Source: Adiantum capillus-veneris
Lineage: Eukaryota > Streptophyta > Polypodiopsida > Polypodiales > Pteridaceae
Assembly (NCBI GenBank): GCA_014529385.2
Contig: CM043942.1
Coordinates: 54,498,647-54,562,646 of the forward strand
Length of the DNA stretch: 64,000 nt
Direction of reading: 5' to 3'
Under the pieces are notes generated by a model. That model saw only the letters and a program-made list of their open reading frames with translations. It made no database searches and was not told where the DNA came from. Position 1 is the stretch's first letter. Each line of letters starts with the position of its first letter. A program made the translations under genes and the position numbers. Shown here one piece after another: positions 39,875 to 49,431 of this stretch.

Positions 39875-40165
39875 TATCCTACCATTACGTTGAATGTGGA
39901 TGCATCTGAGCAATTATTGTTCTTTAAATCCTTTATTGATATGGGGCCCACAAATGCTTCTCTTGTATTGGCTTGACCGCTTGGGCTTTCCCCCGCCCTT
40001 CGCTTGCCATTACAGGGGCTAGCTTTATGTCGTAGGAACAAAGGTGCTACTAAAGCAAAGGAAGAGCTAGTGCAACTTGTTAATAACAACTTGTTTTCTA
40101 AGGTAAATAGGGTTTAATTATTAACCATAATAGATTCTTTGTTTAAGGGTTAAATCGTTAATTTT
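39875..40165. repeat. Dispersed-repeat block, paralogous to 34430-34780
   Basis: Contains the ATCCTACCATTACGTT motif at 39875-39903, a shortened GC-rich motif at 39979-40008, the AGGGGCTAGCTT/ATGTCGTAGGA block at about 40012-40036, and the decayed orf95 start block (ATTATTAACCATAATAGATT) at 40122-40141. Confidence 0.6.
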
Positions 40166-40917
40166 AATGGCCTTTAATAGTTCACTATTAAAGTAAAGTC
40201 GTATAAGCCCTGGTCCATCACCTTATTGTCTAGCAATGCTTGGTACGTTGAGGCGAGACGGGCGACTCGCTTAGATCACCCAGCGGCAGTGTCAGGCCTT
40301 TACTGCTAAAGGATACGTCTTTACATTTAACAAACACTACACTACCAACAGTTCAGTTCCCTAGCCCCGGTTAGTTAACGTCAGGACAACTGTGAGAAGG
40401 GTCTCCGTGCCGTGCATGAACCGCCGCGATGCAATCATAGCCATAGACAACGCCAAACAGTTGCAGCTTCTTCAGTTCAGGGATACGAAGCAATCAGCGC
40501 TAAGCAGCAGCTTCGAGAATACAAAGCAAAGCCTCTACGTTCATTGACTGGACAAACAGTTATAAAATACGTATCTTCGGTGGTTGAAGGGCAAAGTGTT
40601 GACTAACGTCTACGGGCTTCAATTTTTTCATACTGGCCCTTCCCTTTTGCATGACCGAATAAGCGAGTAGCTATTACGTATTTCGGTATAGCTATCCCTC
40701 ACTAATTCGTAGTTCGGTCGAGCAGTCATAGAAATCTATCACGGTTCATGATTAGACTTCATTCCACCTTGCAAAAAAGTGGCATAATTGGCCCCGGCTA
40801 GAGCCGCGGTAGCTGCAGAATCGAGTAAGTAGACCACCGTATGGACAGATAGGCTTACCAGTCGACCGCCTTTCTTGCTACTAAAGCAGTGCCGCAGGCA
40901 GTGCTTGCTTGGTTGCA
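40166..40917. other. Mitochondrial spacer
   Basis: No known gene. A frame at 40412-40606 is not recognised. The CATTCCACC/TGGCATAATTG repeat (third copy of the 12371 and 12580 word) lies at 40748-40793, and the CCTTTCTTGCTA block shared with 31787 lies at 40866-40920. Confidence 0.4.
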
Positions 40918-41072
40918 GGGATTTCAAAATACCTTTTCCCTGCCGCTCGGACGGACAATTAATTACGTTTCCCTGCCTCCCATTAATTACGTAATATAGA
41001 GAGTTGTTTCATTGCTCGGACGAGGAAATTAAGCAAACGACACCCTATTTGATCAAGGTATTTTGAAATCCC
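40918..41072. mobile_element. 155-bp element with perfect 18-bp terminal inverted repeats
   Basis: GGGATTTCAAAATACCTT at 40918-40935 and its exact reverse complement at 41055-41072 enclose 119 bp without coding potential. The interior has the direct repeats GCTCGGACG (40943 and 41016) and ATTAATTACGT. It could be a MITE-like element or a stem used in RNA processing. No target duplication was identified. Confidence 0.45.
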
Positions 41073-41094
41073 CGTGTCTGCGTGCTCGTTTGGG

Positions 41095-41150
41095 CACGAA
41101 GTTCACTCTAACGCCGTAGACACCGAGAGTTTAGTTGGTTGAGTTTCGAA
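41095..41150 (+). repeat. Diverged piece of the rpoA-trnR spacer
   Basis: GCACGAAGTTCACTCTAACG and the following bases match the spacer at about 16492-16545 with a few differences, then diverge. A single short copy outside the large units. Confidence 0.65.
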
Positions 41151-41293
41151 GGGAGAGCGGTAGCCTACGTTATAGTTCGTACAGTTCTTCGCTTCGAGGA
41201 GCCATAGTTGCCTACAAATAAGAATCAATCTGCCCACATTCTATCTCAAAAGAGCTTTGCTTTCCTCGCTTGGCAGTAGTTTAGTTTTTCGCA

Positions 41294-41355
41294 GCTCATG
41301 TAACTTAAAGGAGAGAGTCTGTGAAACGGCACCGGTTCAAGCCCGGTCATGAGCC
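41294..41355 (+). ncRNA. t-element-like structure (tRNA-like, shortened anticodon arm)
   Basis: A perfect 7-bp acceptor stem (GCTCATG at 41294-41300 with CATGAGC at 41348-41354) encloses a perfect T arm (ACCGG-TTCAAGC-CCGGT at 41331-41347). Only 30 nt separate the acceptor strand from the T arm, too few for a normal D arm, anticodon arm and variable loop. A weak D arm (ACT...AGT) and a 3-bp hairpin are possible. In plant mitochondria such t-elements guide RNase P/Z cleavage of transcripts. It could also be a decayed tRNA gene. Confidence 0.6.
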
Positions 41356-41723
41356 AAACTGGATCGGAAGGATCATCTACTACTCTGTCATTAAGTTGAG
41401 CACTGGTATGGTGACTGGAGATTATTGGGGCAACCCTTTTCCGGAATGTAAGATGATCCGCCTTGCCGTGGCCATTCCGCTTACGGTTATTGGCTTTGCC
41501 AGTAACTAACTAAGAGATCATCAACAAAAAATGATGAAAAATAACCTATTCGAAACTTCAAAAAGTCTAACTCTTTCGATGATTAGCCGTCGGGGGGTTT
41601 CCAGTGAACTACCAAAAAGAAAAATCCCTTTTCGTTTGTTCGTTAAGAGTTACCCGTACGGTGTCACTCTAGAGTGACTCGGGAGTTCATATCGAATGTG
41701 TTTTCTTAGTGGTCGCCATTTCA
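41356..41723. other. Spacer before the second atp9 chimera
   Basis: A frame to 41509 (ending LAVAIPLTVIGFASN) starts within the t-element-like structure and is not recognised. The rest has no frame. An inverted word CACTCTAGAGTG lies at 41665-41676. Confidence 0.4.
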
Positions 41724-42540
41724 ATGTACGAATTTGGAAGGAATAAGCGGGGGCAATTTTTTAACTTGTTACTTCTATTCTTCCAATTCCGACAGTTCAG
41801 AAGACAGGCCGGAAGCGGAAACAAGCCAGCAGCCGCCGAACAAGGCTCGACGCCGACAGAGAATTTATCGTTTCCTCCTCCTCCATCATCTTCGGGGGCG
41901 CCGTTATGGGAAGAGGAGTTTGGAGGGGATACTCGTGAAATCAAGGATGACAACTCCACTCCAGAAGGAGACAAGGCCGGACACGAATTGAGCTCAGGGC
42001 CGTCAAGCGAAGTTGAGGGAAGCCCTTCGTCATCGAAGAACAGGAAGGAGGAGGGTACTAGCGAGGCTCCCGAGACTAGCGAGGCAAAGAGCCAGAGCCC
42101 CTTTTCTTGACAACAAGAAGAGGCTGCTTTCCAAGCTGGATCACTTTGCACAATCACAAGTGCCTAAACGTTCTTGTGTGGAACCGGGTTTTGTGTTTCT
42201 GTAGGGGACCAAAACCGGAGGAAGACACTCCTTCCGGAAATGAAGGAACGGTCAGGATACTGGTCGGGCGATAATGACCCGGAGAATAGGAAGCACTGGG
42301 GGGAATTTCCTGGCTTTGCCCCTTCCTGCTTCCCGAAAAAGAGAATGGCAAGGATGAACCCGAGAATGAGAAAAGGAGCAGCAGTAGGTATTGGAAACGT
42401 ATTTAGTCCTTTGACAAGCCCTGTGGCGTGAAATCTATCATTAGCCAAACAATTATTCGGTCTCCAGGCTTTGCCTTAACAAAAGCTATTGCCCTGTTTG
42501 CTTTGATGATGGCCTTTTCGATATTCTTCGTATTTTAAGG
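41724..42540 (+). pseudogene. Second chimera: unknown Ser/Glu-rich ORF fused to the 3' half of atp9
   Basis: From ATG 41724 one frame runs to 42452, broken only by TGA (42108), TAA (42165) and TGA (42429), all convertible to Arg or Gln by U-to-C editing. The first part has a hydrophobic start (FFNLLLLFFQF), then a long disordered Ser/Pro/Glu-rich region (SFPPPPSSSG, SSEVEGSPSSSKNRKEEG). At about 42376 it enters atp9: [11 protein letters not shown], with the third stop at the conserved Arg, then LSLAKQLFG. A loss of about 7 bp at 42453 shifts the frame; the remaining C-terminal helix (ALFALMMAF) ends at TAA 42538-42540. The essential Glu of that helix is replaced by Lys (AAA). A decayed atp9 half in a chimera. 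Confidence 0.75.
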
Positions 42541-42618
42541 AAATCAATAAACAACCCTGAAGATAAGTCTAGATAAATAACGGTTACTTCGGGGTGGCCT
42601 TTGCTTTGGTCACCCCCC

Positions 42619-42689
42619 AACTAGGTAACATAATGGTAATGCGTTGGACTTACAGTCCTAGAATGATGGTTCGACTCCATCCCCAGTTT
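42619..42689 (+). tRNA. trnC-like tRNA with anticodon loop CUUACAG (UAC)
   Basis: Folds as a tRNA of about 70 nt: acceptor AACUAGG/CCCAGUU with an A-C mismatch, D arm ACAUAAUGGUAAUGC with another A-C pair, anticodon stem UUGGA/UCCUA with loop CUUACAG, and T arm GAUGG-UUCGACU-CCAUC. The 5' half (CTAGGTAACATAATGG) resembles plant mitochondrial trnC-GCA, but the anticodon reads UAC (Val) where GCA is expected. C-to-U editing would repair both A-C pairs. Could be a recoded tRNA or a pseudogene. Confidence 0.6.
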
Positions 42690-42937
42690 TTTTTAAGTAA
42701 ACCCACTGTGGCATGACGTACATGACAAGGGACCCTACTTAGAATGCAATGGATGTATGTGGGTTCCCCCCAGCTACCTACTCCTTTTGCTAGGGATTTG
42801 GACACGCGAGGAGGAGGCTCTGTTGCTAGCCCTTATTGACATAGAGCTACTGCCTTGGCAAGAGCTGCTGTCTTCGCTATGTCAACCGTGCATAAAGAAA
42901 TGCCATAAACGTAAAAAACAAAGAAATTGCTAGAAGA

Positions 42938-42986
42938 ATGTCGATTGATTCTACGACGTAAACGAATCATATAATCGTTGCAACTT
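42938..42986 (+). pseudogene. rpl36: rpl36 fragment, diverged
   Basis: ATGTCGATTGATTCTACGAC and following bases match the centre of rpl36 in the large units, with several substitutions, a TAA near the end and lost flanks. Lies right at the N gap, separate from the large repeat units. Confidence 0.7.
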
Positions 42987-42990
42987 GAAG

Positions 42991-43190
42991 NNNNNNNNNN
43001 NNNNNNNNNNNNNNNNNNNNNNNNNNNNNNNNNNNNNNNNNNNNNNNNNNNNNNNNNNNNNNNNNNNNNNNNNNNNNNNNNNNNNNNNNNNNNNNNNNNN
43101 NNNNNNNNNNNNNNNNNNNNNNNNNNNNNNNNNNNNNNNNNNNNNNNNNNNNNNNNNNNNNNNNNNNNNNNNNNNNNNNNNNNNNNNNNN
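42991..43190. other. Assembly gap, 200 N
   Basis: Exactly 200 N. It separates mitochondrial-type sequence (left) from nuclear retroelement and microsatellite sequence (right). The adjacency is a scaffolding inference, not read-through sequence. Confidence 0.99.
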
Positions 43191-43997
43191 AGAGAAGAAA
43201 GAGAGAGAATTCAACCACAGAATCCAAGAGCAGGGAAAGCTAGATGTAGAATTGAGTATTTGGAGCAGTTCCTTATGTTTGTGTGTGTTTGTGTTGCGTG
43301 TGTGTGTGTGTGTAGTTTTTTGATGATGCATTCTTGTGTGTATGCTTGATATAGTATGTTATAAAGTAGTCAGAGAAAGAGAGAACATTCCACGTAGCCA
43401 TAGAAATTTAGAGCAAGAAGAAAGAGAAATAAGTTGATTAAAGAGAGAGTAAAGAAATTGATCGGAAGGCAAATTAACAAGGTGGGGTGTGTGTGTGTGT
43501 ATGTCAGCATGTGGGGTGTGTGTGGTGTGGTGTTCAAGGTGTTTTTGCGAGAGTTGTATGTGTATTTGGTGTCTGAGCCAAAAAGGGAAATTGTGAGAGA
43601 AAGAGATAAAGTAGAGAATCGATGTAGTATAGAAACCTACTAGAGATGTAGAAAGAGACCAAGACAAAGAAGCAGAGCTAGAGAGATGTATGAGGATGTA
43701 TTAGCATACATGATTGTGTTCGTGTATAAGTGGGGAAGATTGTTGTGTATCAGGAGCAAGAAACATATGAAAATATTTGAGTGTCATGGGCAAGAAAGAA
43801 GAAGAGAAATTATGTTCTAGAGAGAGAACATTTCAATAGTGAAAGAGAGAATTTTCAATTTTCAAACAAGTAAAGGAAAACCGACAAAGATGAACGAGAT
43901 CAGAACTTGGTGAACAACGATGAAAGCTGTCAGGACAAGGTTCTGTAGGGGCAAGGCCCAAACCTAAGGACTAGGATGGTCATGGACTTCGGCCAAG
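43191..43997. other. Nuclear spacer with GT microsatellites
   Basis: Purine-rich (GAGAGA words) with (GT)n at about 43271-43315 and 43487-43525. No gene. Base composition and repeats differ sharply from the organellar side of the gap. Confidence 0.6.
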
Positions 43998-44109
43998 GCC
44001 TGGGCTAGACAGTGTGGACAGGGGATCCGTCTAGGGCAAGGGGCTAGGAGCCTGCCTATATAATGGGGGGTGGGAGGAGGATCTCAGCCTAGCTTCCCTA
44101 GTTCTTACA
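43998..44109 (+). repeat. 5' LTR of the Gypsy element
   Basis: Matches 49432-49545: GGGCTAGACAGTGTGGA, TATATAATGGGG, ending CTAGTTCTTACA. The exact first base is uncertain by a few positions. A TATA box (TATATAA) is at 44057-44063. Confidence 0.85.
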
Positions 44110-44110
44110 C

Positions 44111-44122
44111 TGGTATCAGAGC
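44111..44122 (+). promoter_or_regulatory. Primer binding site (tRNA-iMet)
   Basis: TGGTATCAGAGC, one base after the LTR end, is the standard complement of the plant initiator-Met tRNA 3' end used to prime minus-strand synthesis. Confidence 0.95.
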
Positions 44123-44966
44123 TTAGGTGGCCTAGGAGGTCTCTCTCCACTCTCTCTCTAAGTGTTTCTCACTTTTGGCTCCTAAAAGGAGGGCTTTAAG
44201 GTGTGAACCGTGATCTTTTTAGAGATTTTCCCAAAATAGCAATCGTTTTTTGTCTATTTCGGGTACCGTTTCCCGATTGGACCGCCTCTGTGTGGTGCAC
44301 GAAACTGCGCAAGCTTGGGCTTGGAGGACGGCCATGGCTTCAATGGTTGGATTCCAAGAGATCTTGGTCTAATTGCTGCTGTGCAAGGCGCACACACCTC
44401 CCCATCCTTCCACGATTTCTCAACACGCTGTCTGCACAGAAATCGTCAAATTTTCGTTTTCTTTTTCACATGGCATGGCCAAAGATTTTGGTTTTTTGAT
44501 CCTTTTCCCTTCTTGGTGGTCTTTCCACAAGAACGGCAAGTCACAAGCAAGAACCTCCTTGATCGTGCAAGCATCAAGCCATGTCGGCTTTCCCTTTGAG
44601 CTTGACGGCTCACGATTCCGCTCAGTCCTTGCAAAATTTCCAGATTTTTGAATTTTTTATTTACACTTGTGACGGTTCGCTTGGCGTTTATGCACCATAA
44701 TCGTTCGCCGATTACGGAAGCTTTCAATTATCAAGCTTCTTCAAAGCGGTGACGATTCAACCATCTCGACTACAAGATTTCAATCCTCTTGCAAGCCAAC
44801 GACGATTTTTCGAGGTTTGCTTTCTACACCGATTTTGCAAGTTGTTTCTTCTTTAACGGTCAGTTGCTACGACGCACAAGTGGATTAGCAAGGCTCCTAT
44901 ACTTTGCGAGTGCTCTCAATATCAGGTATTTTTTCTGAGTACTTCTTTCACCGCACTCTGTAGCCA
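44123..44966. other. Gypsy element untranslated leader
   Basis: Between the primer site and the likely gag start. Short overlapping frames only; no coding recognised. Confidence 0.5.
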
Positions 44967-46137
44967 TGGATTCGTATATCAACATGACATTTGATTTTGA
45001 GCAAAGTACTCCTGATGCTACCAATGATGGCCCGCGCCGGATCCTCTCAAGGAGAGTACCCACGACGCTACGACAGGAGAAGATACTTACAAATTCCTCG
45101 ATATTCAAGAATTTCGTGCACTTCAGACACGCATGACAATCTTGGATGAAAATATCAAAGCTTTAAATGAAAATGTTACTAAACTTTCCACATTAGTAAT
45201 TCAATTAATGCATTAGCAGTCTAAGAGTCTTGCTGACACCCACATGCATGAGCACGTTGGCACACAAGGGCAAGGCCCAATTAATGATACGTTGCATACT
45301 CTCACTGCCAAAGAGGTGGATGACTTGTTAAAGAACTTTAAACGACCAGTCTTTAAGGGCGAAGACCGAGACCGCAATAAGGATGCAGTGAACATCTTTC
45401 TCAGCAAATGGGATGGAATTCACGCCTTACGGCGTACTCCAGATGCATTCAGAGCTCTACAGACGAGCTTAACTCTGGAAGGCAAGGCCTACAAATGGTG
45501 GATGTCTCTCAAGGAGAAGAACATCAAGAGTTGGGTAGCCTTTGAAGCAATGTTTAGCAAGGAATTTTTGCCTACAAACGAGGGCGATCGGAATTGGACG
45601 GCTTGGGACACATGTTCCATGCGCCAATACCCATCACTCCTTGAATATATCTCTCACTATCGGGACGTTATCCTCAAGTTGGAAGGCTTGGATACCTTTC
45701 AACAAGTACGAGGGCTCATACGAGGTCTGACACCCGAGCTTAAGAAGTATGTCAAGACCCAAGACCCTAAAACACTTGAGGAAGCCATAGTGAAAGCACA
45801 TATTCATGATGACTCTGATGAGAAGAAACCACATAATAGTAATGTGCCTGCTAGTATACATGGTAATACACGCACTCAGTACGGGCACAATAAAAGAAAA
45901 TTTCTAGTTGCTAATTTAGATGCATCTAAAAAACCCAAGGGGTCCAGGGTTCCTCTCTTTCTTGAGGATTTTGATAAAGCCATGAAAGAGAAGTTATGTT
46001 TTCAGTGTTTAGGAAGAGGTCATGGAAAAAAAGGATTGTCCCAACGGGAAATCTGCTGCTCAGGGGAAGGAGAAAGCAGTGCACACGGTGCACCTACTGC
46101 CTCTAGTCTTCCTCAAAATTCTCCACAGTGGAAGTAA
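44967..46137 (+). pseudogene. gag: gag of the Gypsy element
   Basis: Likely starts at ATG 44967 with a frameshift near 45045 and a TAG (CAG to TAG) at 45214. The main open part (45244 on) has the capsid-like Retrotrans_gag signature: FLSKWDGIHALRR, LTLEGKAYKWWMSL, WVAFEAMFSKEFLP, LEYISHYRDVILKL and VRGLIRGLTPELKKYV. A CCHC zinc knuckle follows (CFQCLGRGHGKK...), interrupted by one extra A in an A run at about 46027, which shifts the last Cys out of frame. Binds and packages element RNA in the family. Confidence 0.88.
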
Positions 46138-46760
46138 CACACATTGAGGTGGTGCATCAATGCTGTCTCACAGCTTCCATGTGGCAACAAACCTTTGGAC
46201 CACATGAGTTAGTACGTATGCACGAATATCTGCAAGGGCACAAGGTGCACATCTTGGTAGATGATAGTGCTACTCACAATTTCATCAATTATGGATTGGT
46301 GAAAAAGCTCAAACTGCCTCAAACTCTGAGTACCCACCGCTACAAGGTAGCAATGATGAATGGACATGATACTGAAATATGCGATACTCAATGCGGAGCT
46401 GTTCCATTGGAAGTACAAGGGTACTCTACTTGTTTGGATTTTCAGGTTATAAACATGGAAAGGGCTGATGTGGTTCTTGGTAGGGAGTGGTTGCATAGCC
46501 TAGGACCATCACTGAAGCGTAGCTATGAGCACAACAACTTGATATTTGAATCCCATGGCGCACATGTGTTGTTGTTAGGAGAAAAGGATATACCTTCATC
46601 ACCACTGATTTGTACTGCTGAGCTTATGCAGCTCGTTTCTGATAATGAAATAGATCATGTTTTCTTGTGTTACTCACTCTCTCATTTTCTTTCTAACATT
46701 GAGTCTGTTGAGGGTTTATACAACCCAGTTCTTCACCATGGGCTTCGCCTATCCTTTTAG
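46128..46760 (+). pseudogene. pol: Aspartic protease region of the Gypsy element
   Basis: Frame with VHILVDDSATHNFINYGLV at the active-site position (DDSA where D-S/T-G-A/S is usual), later VINMERADVVLGREWLHSLG, the second conserved protease block. The missing Gly of the active-site triplet suggests an inactive enzyme or a sequence variant. Stops separate it from reverse transcriptase. Confidence 0.8.
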
Positions 46761-47421
46761 TAAAGAAAAAGGACGGCAGTATGCGCATGTGTATCAGGGC
46801 TTAAATGCGGTTACAGTTAAGAACAAATACCCATTGCCAAAAGTAGATGAGTTATTTGATAAGCTAACTCATGCTCGCATTTTTACAAAAATATACTTGC
46901 GGTCAGGATATCACCAAGTCCGTATTCGGCTTGCCGATATACCTAAGACTGAATTCCAAACACGGTTTGGACACTACGAGCTTTTGGTGATGCCCTTTGG
47001 GTAACCAATGCGCCCGCAACATTCATGACACTTATGGATAATGTTTTGAAGCCATATTTGGGCAAATTTGTCATTGTTTTCCTCGACGACATTCTAGTTT
47101 ATAGTGCTTCTGAAGAAGAACACTTACAACATCTCAGCAGGTATTTGAGTTGTTACGCACAAACAAGTTATATGCCAAGGAATCTAAATGTGATTTTCTC
47201 AAAGATGAAATTCATTATTTAGGGCATGTTATTTCAGCTAACGGCCTATACATGGATAAATGCAAAGTGGATACCATCAGGAAATGCCCTCCTCCTAAAA
47301 ATCTGGAAGAATTACATATATTTTTAGGATTTACAGGTTTTTACCGAAGGTTCGTTAAAAACTATGCTCAAATTGTTGTTCCTATGACGGATCAACAAAA
47401 AGGCAAAGGTAAAGCTTTTTA
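46740..47421 (+). pseudogene. pol: Reverse transcriptase of the Gypsy element
   Basis: Blocks in order: [47 protein letters not shown], then after a one-base loss near 47001 NAPATFMTLMDNVL and the catalytic FLDDILVYS at 47079-47105, CDFLKDEIHYLGHVIS and FLGFTGFYRRFVKNY. Both catalytic Asp residues of the second motif are kept. Frameshifts near 47001 and 47140, and a TAG at 47420. Confidence 0.92.
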
Positions 47422-47880
47422 GTGGGATCCGCTCAACAGCATAGTTTCGATACGCTCAAGGATGCATTAGCTACAGCTCCTATACTGGCTATTGTAGATC
47501 CTTTGAAACCATTCATTTTGGAAACGGATGCCAGTGATCGTGCTATTGGAGCAGTCCTGTTACCAGACGGACGACCGATTGCATTTAAAAGTAAGAAGCT
47601 TGATGCAGCTCAGTAGAACTATTCTGCTTACGAACGCGAACTCTATGCAATAGTGTCTGCCTTAAAGACATGGTGACATTATCTGTATGGTGCTCAGTTT
47701 GAGATTGTGTTTGACCATGAAAGCATCAAATGGTTTACACAACAAACAGATTTAAAGGGTCAAAAATCTAGGTGGGCCGAGATCCTTCAGGAATATGATG
47801 CCAAGTTAAGGTATCGCAAAGGCCGATACAATGTAGTGGCAGACGCTTTAAGTCGAATGCCAGAGATCAATTTGTTCTTG
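47422..47880 (+). pseudogene. pol: RNase H domain of the Gypsy element
   Basis: ILETDASDRAIGAVLLPDGR (first catalytic Asp), AYERELYAIVSALKTW (catalytic Glu block), VFDHESIKWFTQQTDLKGQK and KGRYNVVADALSRMP (last Asp). Stops TAG at 47614 and TGA near 47675 look like C-to-T changes of CAG and CGA. Confidence 0.9.
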
Positions 47881-49020
47881 TTCACGGAACTTTGTAGTGA
47901 ATTTTTAGATTCTCTCAAGGGAAAATATGAGCAAGATGAAGCATATTCCAAAGTGTGGAGCCATGTTCAAAAGAAGGATCCTTCTCACTTCAATGAAGGT
48001 AGTGTACAGTTAACCTCCACACCTAGTTCTCCTTTATAAAGTGAGGAACTACAACAATGGAAGCATTTTACCATTGACAATGGGTACCTACTCCACAAGG
48101 GGAGAGTTTTGTGTACCGACGGACACAGACATTCGGTGCCAAATTCTTTATGAATGTCATGATAGTCCAAGTGCAGGGCACCCGGGGATTAGAAAACTTA
48201 TTCTCTTGTACGACGACAATTTTACTGGCCAGGTCTACATGGCTTTGTTCAAGCTTATGTCTTGCACTGCCAAAAATGTCAAGTTAACAACTCAGAGCGC
48301 CTGAAAGCAGGAGGACTCTTACATCCTTTGGAGATTCCCAATGGAAAATGGATAGTATCTCTATGGATTTTATTGTAGGTTTACCAACCACTATACGAGG
48401 TCATGACTCAGTATGGGTGGTCGTAGACAGGTTGACTAAACTATGTAAGTTTATTCCGACCAAATCAACGATTGAGACACCAGAACTAGCGAAGTTATTT
48501 GTGGACAATCTATACAAATTGTATAGTTTGCCAAGTAACATTGTTAGCGACCGTGATCCCAAGTTTAACAGCCACTTTTGGAGAGCTGTATTTAAACGAT
48601 TGGGTACACAACTAAACCTCATTACAACTGATCATCCAAAAACGGATGGTCAAACGAAACGGGTTAACCGGGTTCTAGAGGATATGCTAAGAGCATATGT
48701 CAGCAAAAAGCAGTCAGACTGGGAAGAATACTTACCTATTCTCGAGTTTGCCTACAACAGTGCTAAGCATGTCACAACAGGTTTTAGTCCTTTCATGCTC
48801 ATGTATGGGTTTCAACCTAGGTCACCAGTTACGGTGGGGTTGGCAGCCGAAAAACTCCAACAGGTTAAGGATTTTCTCCAAGACCACATGGATATGCTGA
48901 AACTTTCTCGTTAGAATGTCCGGCAAGCACAGGATCGGTACAAGAAATACGCTAATGAGAAACATCGACAAGTTACCTTCGAAGAAGGGGAGGAAGTATT
49001 TTTACGTGTGCCAGAACATT
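47881..49020 (+). pseudogene. pol: Integrase of the Gypsy element
   Basis: A degraded HHCC part (ECHDSPSAGHPGIRKL, then CTAKNVK) is followed by the DDE core: SMDFIVGLPTT (first Asp), VSDRDPKFNSHFWRAV (second Asp) and HPKTDGQTKRVNRVLEDM. The third catalytic residue, Glu in the family, is Lys here (AAA at 48657-48659). Then LPILEFAYNSAKHVTTGFSP and a TAG at 48912. A dead integrase. Confidence 0.9.
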
Positions 49021-49149
49021 CAGAAAGTCTGAAAACTAGACCGACACCTAAATTATCTCCCGATAATGTGGGCCTTTCAAAATACTCAAGCGAGTCGGTG
49101 ATTGTGCCTACAAACTATTACTACCTTCACATTCTCGCATTCATCTGTA

Positions 49150-49422
49150 GTTTCATGTAAGCCGTCTACAAAAACGGTTACATGGGGATGACAATGTCAT
49201 TGACCAATAGGTTTTGGTTGATTACATTGAACCTCCTACCTTACCGCATGAACCTGAACGTGTTCTGGATTATCATGAGTTGTGTACACATCATCACGTA
49301 CGACAACAAGCCTTAATCAAGTGGAAAGACTGACCTGAAGAAGGTGCCACTTGGGAAAACATTAGTGTTCTTAAGAAGAAGTTTCCCACTTTTATTTTCA
49401 GGGACGAAAACTCTTCTTAAGG
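49150..49422 (+). pseudogene. Chromodomain-like C-terminus of the Gypsy element
   Basis: Reads with stops: RVLDYHELCTHHHVRQQALI, KWKD, then EEGATWENISVLKKKFPTF. The LIKWKx...ATWE pattern is that of chromodomains in chromoviruses, which direct insertion to certain chromatin. Divergent and interrupted. Confidence 0.65.
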
Positions 49423-49428
49423 GGGGAG
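49419..49428 (+). promoter_or_regulatory. Polypurine tract
   Basis: AAGGGGGGAG just before the 3' LTR (TGTCC at 49432), the usual plus-strand primer. Confidence 0.85.
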
Positions 49429-49431
49429 TAA

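Noticed and set aside
42951..43349. Open frames running through the second N block
   Set aside because: Same reason; they also join two contigs that may not be adjacent.
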